Origin: Parietichytrium sp. I65-24A
Taxonomy: Eukaryota > Sar > Bigyra > Thraustochytrida > Thraustochytriidae
Reading direction: 5' to 3'
DNA: 64,000 nucleotides
Assembly (NCBI GenBank): GCA_012862575.1
Contig: BLSF01000031.1
Span: forward strand, 124,001-188,000
The notes under the pieces were generated by a model, which did not search any database, was not told where the DNA came from, and saw only the letters and a program-made list of their open reading frames with translations. Below are positions 61,234 through 64,000 of this stretch, piece after piece. The position numbers and the translations under genes were made by a program. The stretch's first letter is position 1. Every line of letters starts with the position of its first letter.

Positions 61234-63999
61234 TTAGTGTACTCCCTTCTTCTTTTTGCGGTTTTTCTTTGCCATGACGAATCCAGCAGCATCAGCTCCG
61301 TCGTCGGTTTCACCTTTCTTCCCATTCTTCCTTTGAATAAACTCACTCGCAAAGGCTGAAACCTGAGGGGTGGAACCGAGATAGTCTCGCAGATACTCAC
61401 GGATATCTGAAGCATCTTCAAGAGTAAAGCAAAACTCAATAAGAGTCATAGTTGCCCCAAGCTTTTGAACCTGGCTTTCGCACCATTTTCTCATATCCCC
61501 ACTCATCTGCTTTCCCCCAAAATTATCATCTCCGTCAGCAGAGGGAGAGTCTGCAGAGCCCTGTGGAGCAACTGGAGCGTCCGACATCGAACTGGAGCTC
61601 AAGTGCGAGTAAAGGGGACGCCCTTGACTGTGCGAAGCATCAAATCCTTTCTGGCCCTTCGTGACCCAGCCTTTTTGGTCCATCTGCGCTGCCATCGCTG
61701 GAGTCGGTGCATCTTCTTGCCACTGAGAAGGCAAATCCTGAGCACCACCGGCAGCCTTTCCAGCCCAGCCACCGCCCGGAGGACGGCTTGGCATCTGAGC
61801 CGCAACAGTTTGTTGCTGGGCTCGCAAACGGCGGGCTTCTTCTTCCTGAATCTGTTTCAAAGATTTGGCACTTGAAGAGTTCTGAGAAGCAGCGCCCCAG
61901 GCAGGCTTCTCTGGGTTCTTAGAGCTGGCCTGCTGCTGCTGTTGCTTTTTAGAAGAACCTCCCACTCCGAGCAAAGCGCGCAAGTCAACGCTCATTTCAC
62001 TCAAAGAAGCTCCTGCTGCATTTACAGGAAGGGAGTCTGCACCGTTCTCTGCACTTGACGGGATTGCCGAAGGAGTAGACGGGGCATTGGCAGCAGACGT
62101 CGCATGAGAAGGTGGAATGTGGCTTTGCCCCCCTGCAGCGGTTGGTGAAGGCAGGGCAACGGGTGGAGATGAGGATCCGTGGGGAGACATCCTTGAGGCA
62201 GTAGCGCCAGCAGCTAGGGCAATGCGCGAAGCCATAGATGATCCGCCAGTACCAGCTGGTACTGGCGGTCGCTGATGCTTTTGTGCCTCTCGCTCCTCCA
62301 TTTCTTGGATCTCCTTCAAGCTCAGTTTGCTATTAGATGGCGCAGTCGTAGACACGCCTCCCCACGCAGGCTTCTCTTCGGCCTTCTGACGCTCCGCTTC
62401 GGCACGCGCTTCTTCCTCCTCTTGTGCACGAGCTTGGGCCTCCTCAAGAAGACGCCGTTCTTCCTCGGCCTTCTGTTTGCGTCGAGCTTCCTCCTCGGCA
62501 ATCAATGCACGGCGCTTTTTCTCGGCTTCCAACGAGGCTTGTCGACGCTCCTCTTCCTCAAGCATTCTGAGGTGCTCCTCTTCTTTCGCGCGTCGCTCCG
62601 CTTCTTCTTGCTGTTGCTTCAGGCGTGCCTCCTCGATCTGTTGTTGTTTCCTGCGTTCCTGCTCCAACTCGAGCTGCATAAGTCGCTCCTGTTCCAACTG
62701 CCGTTGCCGCTCCTGTTCAAAGAGCAGTTGTCTATGTTTTGCTTCCTCCTCCTCTTTGCGTGCTCGCTCATCGGCACGCTCACGGTCGCCCAACCCCGAC
62801 ACCAACGAGTCATACGACTTGGAAATTTCAATGCCATGCTGGCCGAGAGGATTGTCGCCCCCCTGTCCCAGCATGGGGTTCATCATCTGTGGTAGGTAAT
62901 ATGATTGGTTTGGCAGGACATTCTGTTGCTGCTGCTGCTGTTGCAACAGCATGTTGCGGTGAGCCAGGAGCATTTGCTGCTCGCGCTCCGCTTCCAAAGA
63001 GAAAGCCTTACGTGGATCCGGAAATCTCTGACCGAGTGGAATGAACGGCTCGTTAGTGCCCCTTCGTACCAACAACTCAACGTTGAAATATCCGTAATCC
63101 AACCATTCTTTCATTTCTTCCGATTTGAATGGCCCCTGCACATTACCGTGCGGATCTTGGTAAAACCACTCGTCTTGCAATGGCATTGACATACGGGCTG
63201 GCGCGTTGTGCATGTGGGGCATGTGCTGCATCGGAGGCCCCTGCATCAGTGGCGACGGTTGCTGAATTCCCATTTGCTGAGAGGCCTGTTGCGGTTGCTG
63301 GGGTCCGGACGCAGGAGGTACTATCCAGCCATGTGAGTGCTGTGAAGGCCGCCCCTGCGCTTGCTGCGAGGGAGTGGACGAGTCCCACGGACTGGATCCA
63401 GCTCCAGAACCCCACGCGCCACCGCCAGCATTTTCCAAAACACCATTTGATGGCTCTTGTACAAAATCCTGGCCTTCCGATGGGCCAGTCAGAGTACTGT
63501 CGAGCGCTTCTTCAGGGGCGATCACATCTTCTTCAGGTGGCTGGTCCAGCCCCGCTTCCAACGGAGCATTCAATATGTCATCCTCCTCTAAGGCCACGGT
63601 TCCCTCCTGGCCGCCGCCCACCAAGCCAAGGAGTTTAATGGAAGACTGGTCTTCCGAGTCGGTAACATCAAGTCCGCTCTGAATCTTTCGGCGAGCTTCC
63701 TCCATTTCCTGATGGAAACGCTCCGCTGCTTCCGCCATAGAGTCCAAGCCGAGGCCGCCAGGATCAAGAGCAGCATCCGAGAATGTACCATGGTCGTCGT
63801 GAAGCTCCTCGAAAGATCTGTCCCCTGAGTAGCCCCCGAACGCGCTTGCGCCCCGGCGCCAACGACTCGAGTCGTTGTTATCCCGAGAAGGATCCCCCGA
63901 GGAACCTTGCTGCTGTTGTTGATTCCTACCGAAGATGGGCGCGTTTGAACGGCCAAGCTTGTCCCATCGACTGGAACCATTTTCGCGAGCATCTCTCCG
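61234..63999 (-). CDS. GYF-domain protein, GIGYF/PERQ-like, 5' end beyond window
   Basis: At least 921 residues in one open frame from the window edge to the TAA at 61234-61236; no start codon is needed inside the window. The visible N-terminal part carries SSRWDKLGR and SSRWRRGASAFGGYSGDRSF, which resemble the Trp/Arg/Gly motifs of GIGYF proteins. The GYF domain (about 63030-63175) reads DEWFYQDPHGNVQGPFKSEE, then MKEWLDYGYFNVELLVRR, with the proline-peptide-binding WFYxDPxGxxQGPF pattern intact. A Gln run and a long charged coiled coil (Glu/Arg/Gln/Ala repeats) follow, with EKPAWGG and EKPAWGAA motifs. A C-terminal helical module contains WCESQVQKLGATMTLIEFCF and DIREYLRDYLGS, and the tail is basic (KKNRKKKKGVH). 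GIGYF proteins act in translational repression with 4EHP (established in animals). Confidence 0.92.
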   Translation of the reverse strand, partial: RRDARENGSSRWDKLGRSNAPIFGRNQQQQQGSSGDPSRDNNDSSRWRRGASAFGGYSGDRSFEELHDDHGTFSDAALDPGGLGLDSMAEAAERFHQEMEEARRKIQSGLDVTDSEDQSSIKLLGLVGGGQEGTVALEEDDILNAPLEAGLDQPPEEDVIAPEEALDSTLTGPSEGQDFVQEPSNGVLENAGGGAWGSGAGSSPWDSSTPSQQAQGRPSQHSHGWIVPPASGPQQPQQASQQMGIQQPSPLMQGPPMQHMPHMHNAPARMSMPLQDEWFYQDPHGNVQGPFKSEEMKEWLDYGYFNVELLVRRGTNEPFIPLGQRFPDPRKAFSLEAEREQQMLLAHRNMLLQQQQQQQNVLPNQSYYLPQMMNPMLGQGGDNPLGQHGIEISKSYDSLVSGLGDRERADERARKEEEEAKHRQLLFEQERQRQLEQERLMQLELEQERRKQQQIEEARLKQQQEEAERRAKEEEHLRMLEEEERRQASLEAEKKRRALIAEEEARRKQKAEEERRLLEEAQARAQEEEEARAEAERQKAEEKPAWGGVSTTAPSNSKLSLKEIQEMEEREAQKHQRPPVPAGTGGSSMASRIALAAGATASRMSPHGSSSPPVALPSPTAAGGQSHIPPSHATSAANAPSTPSAIPSSAENGADSLPVNAAGASLSEMSVDLRALLGVGGSSKKQQQQQASSKNPEKPAWGAASQNSSSAKSLKQIQEEEARRLRAQQQTVAAQMPSRPPGGGWAGKAAGGAQDLPSQWQEDAPTPAMAAQMDQKGWVTKGQKGFDASHSQGRPLYSHLSSSSMSDAPVAPQGSADSPSADGDDNFGGKQMSGDMRKWCESQVQKLGATMTLIEFCFTLEDASDIREYLRDYLGSTPQVSAFASEFIQRKNGKKGETDDGADAAGFVMAKKNRKKKKGVH

Positions 64000-64000
64000 A

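Overview
This is nuclear DNA from a unicellular, flagellum-forming eukaryote. It carries cytosolic eukaryotic housekeeping genes (EF-1alpha, RPS4, CK2alpha, RAD6, RPN13), an intraflagellar-transport gene (IFT80), and short spliceosomal introns of about 53-340 nt with strong GTAAGT/GTGAGT donors. It also has a shikimate-pathway gene (chorismate synthase), which excludes animals. I favour a stramenopile, possibly a labyrinthulomycete/thraustochytrid, because of the gene dialect, the flagellar gene and the intergenic regions full of tetranucleotide and pyrimidine repeats. That placement is inference at low to moderate confidence. No plastid, viral, CRISPR or bacterial-operon features were seen.

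Layout, left to right. 0-10 kb: tail of an unrecognised, apparently frameshifted gene, then EF-1alpha (+), RPN13 (-, 5 exons) and a UBE3B-like HECT ligase (-). 10-21 kb: the PAT-complex subunit Asterix (+, 2 exons), a 69-aa single-pass membrane protein (+), then a minus-strand run of cytidine deaminase, chorismate synthase, an unknown 415-aa protein and a PTS1-bearing acetyl-CoA acetyltransferase. 21-33 kb: a 3.7-kb gene-poor stretch, a bZIP-like/AT-hook protein (+), cytosolic L-asparaginase (-), a UPF0324/YeiH-type membrane protein with a mitochondrial-type leader (+), and CK2alpha (+, 3 exons). 33-44 kb, all minus: class III alcohol dehydrogenase (5 exons), RPS4 (start codon alone on exon 1), an NTF2-like protein, a PH-PH-filamin protein, and a fusion of a bacterial Rex-type NADH-sensing domain to an AAA+ ATPase. 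46-54 kb, all plus: IFT80, a PurH(N)-PurD-PurN purine fusion whose first two domains look decayed, and a carotenoid oxygenase. 54-64 kb: a steroid-5-alpha-reductase-family protein (-), a divergent 14-3-3 (+) tail-to-tail with RAD6 (-), and a GIGYF-type GYF protein (-) running off the right edge.

The genes do not form one pathway. Three belong to the ubiquitin-proteasome system (RPN13, the HECT ligase, RAD6) but are dispersed. The strongest candidates for something undescribed are the Rex-AAA+ fusion at 42100-44109, whose ATPase has Ala instead of the Walker B Glu, and the purine fusion at 49167-51437. Intergenic DNA carries tandem repeats, GTAC-cored palindromes, an EcoRI-like AGAATTCAG motif, one dispersed repeat pair and at least one probable assembly scar (N at 31380).
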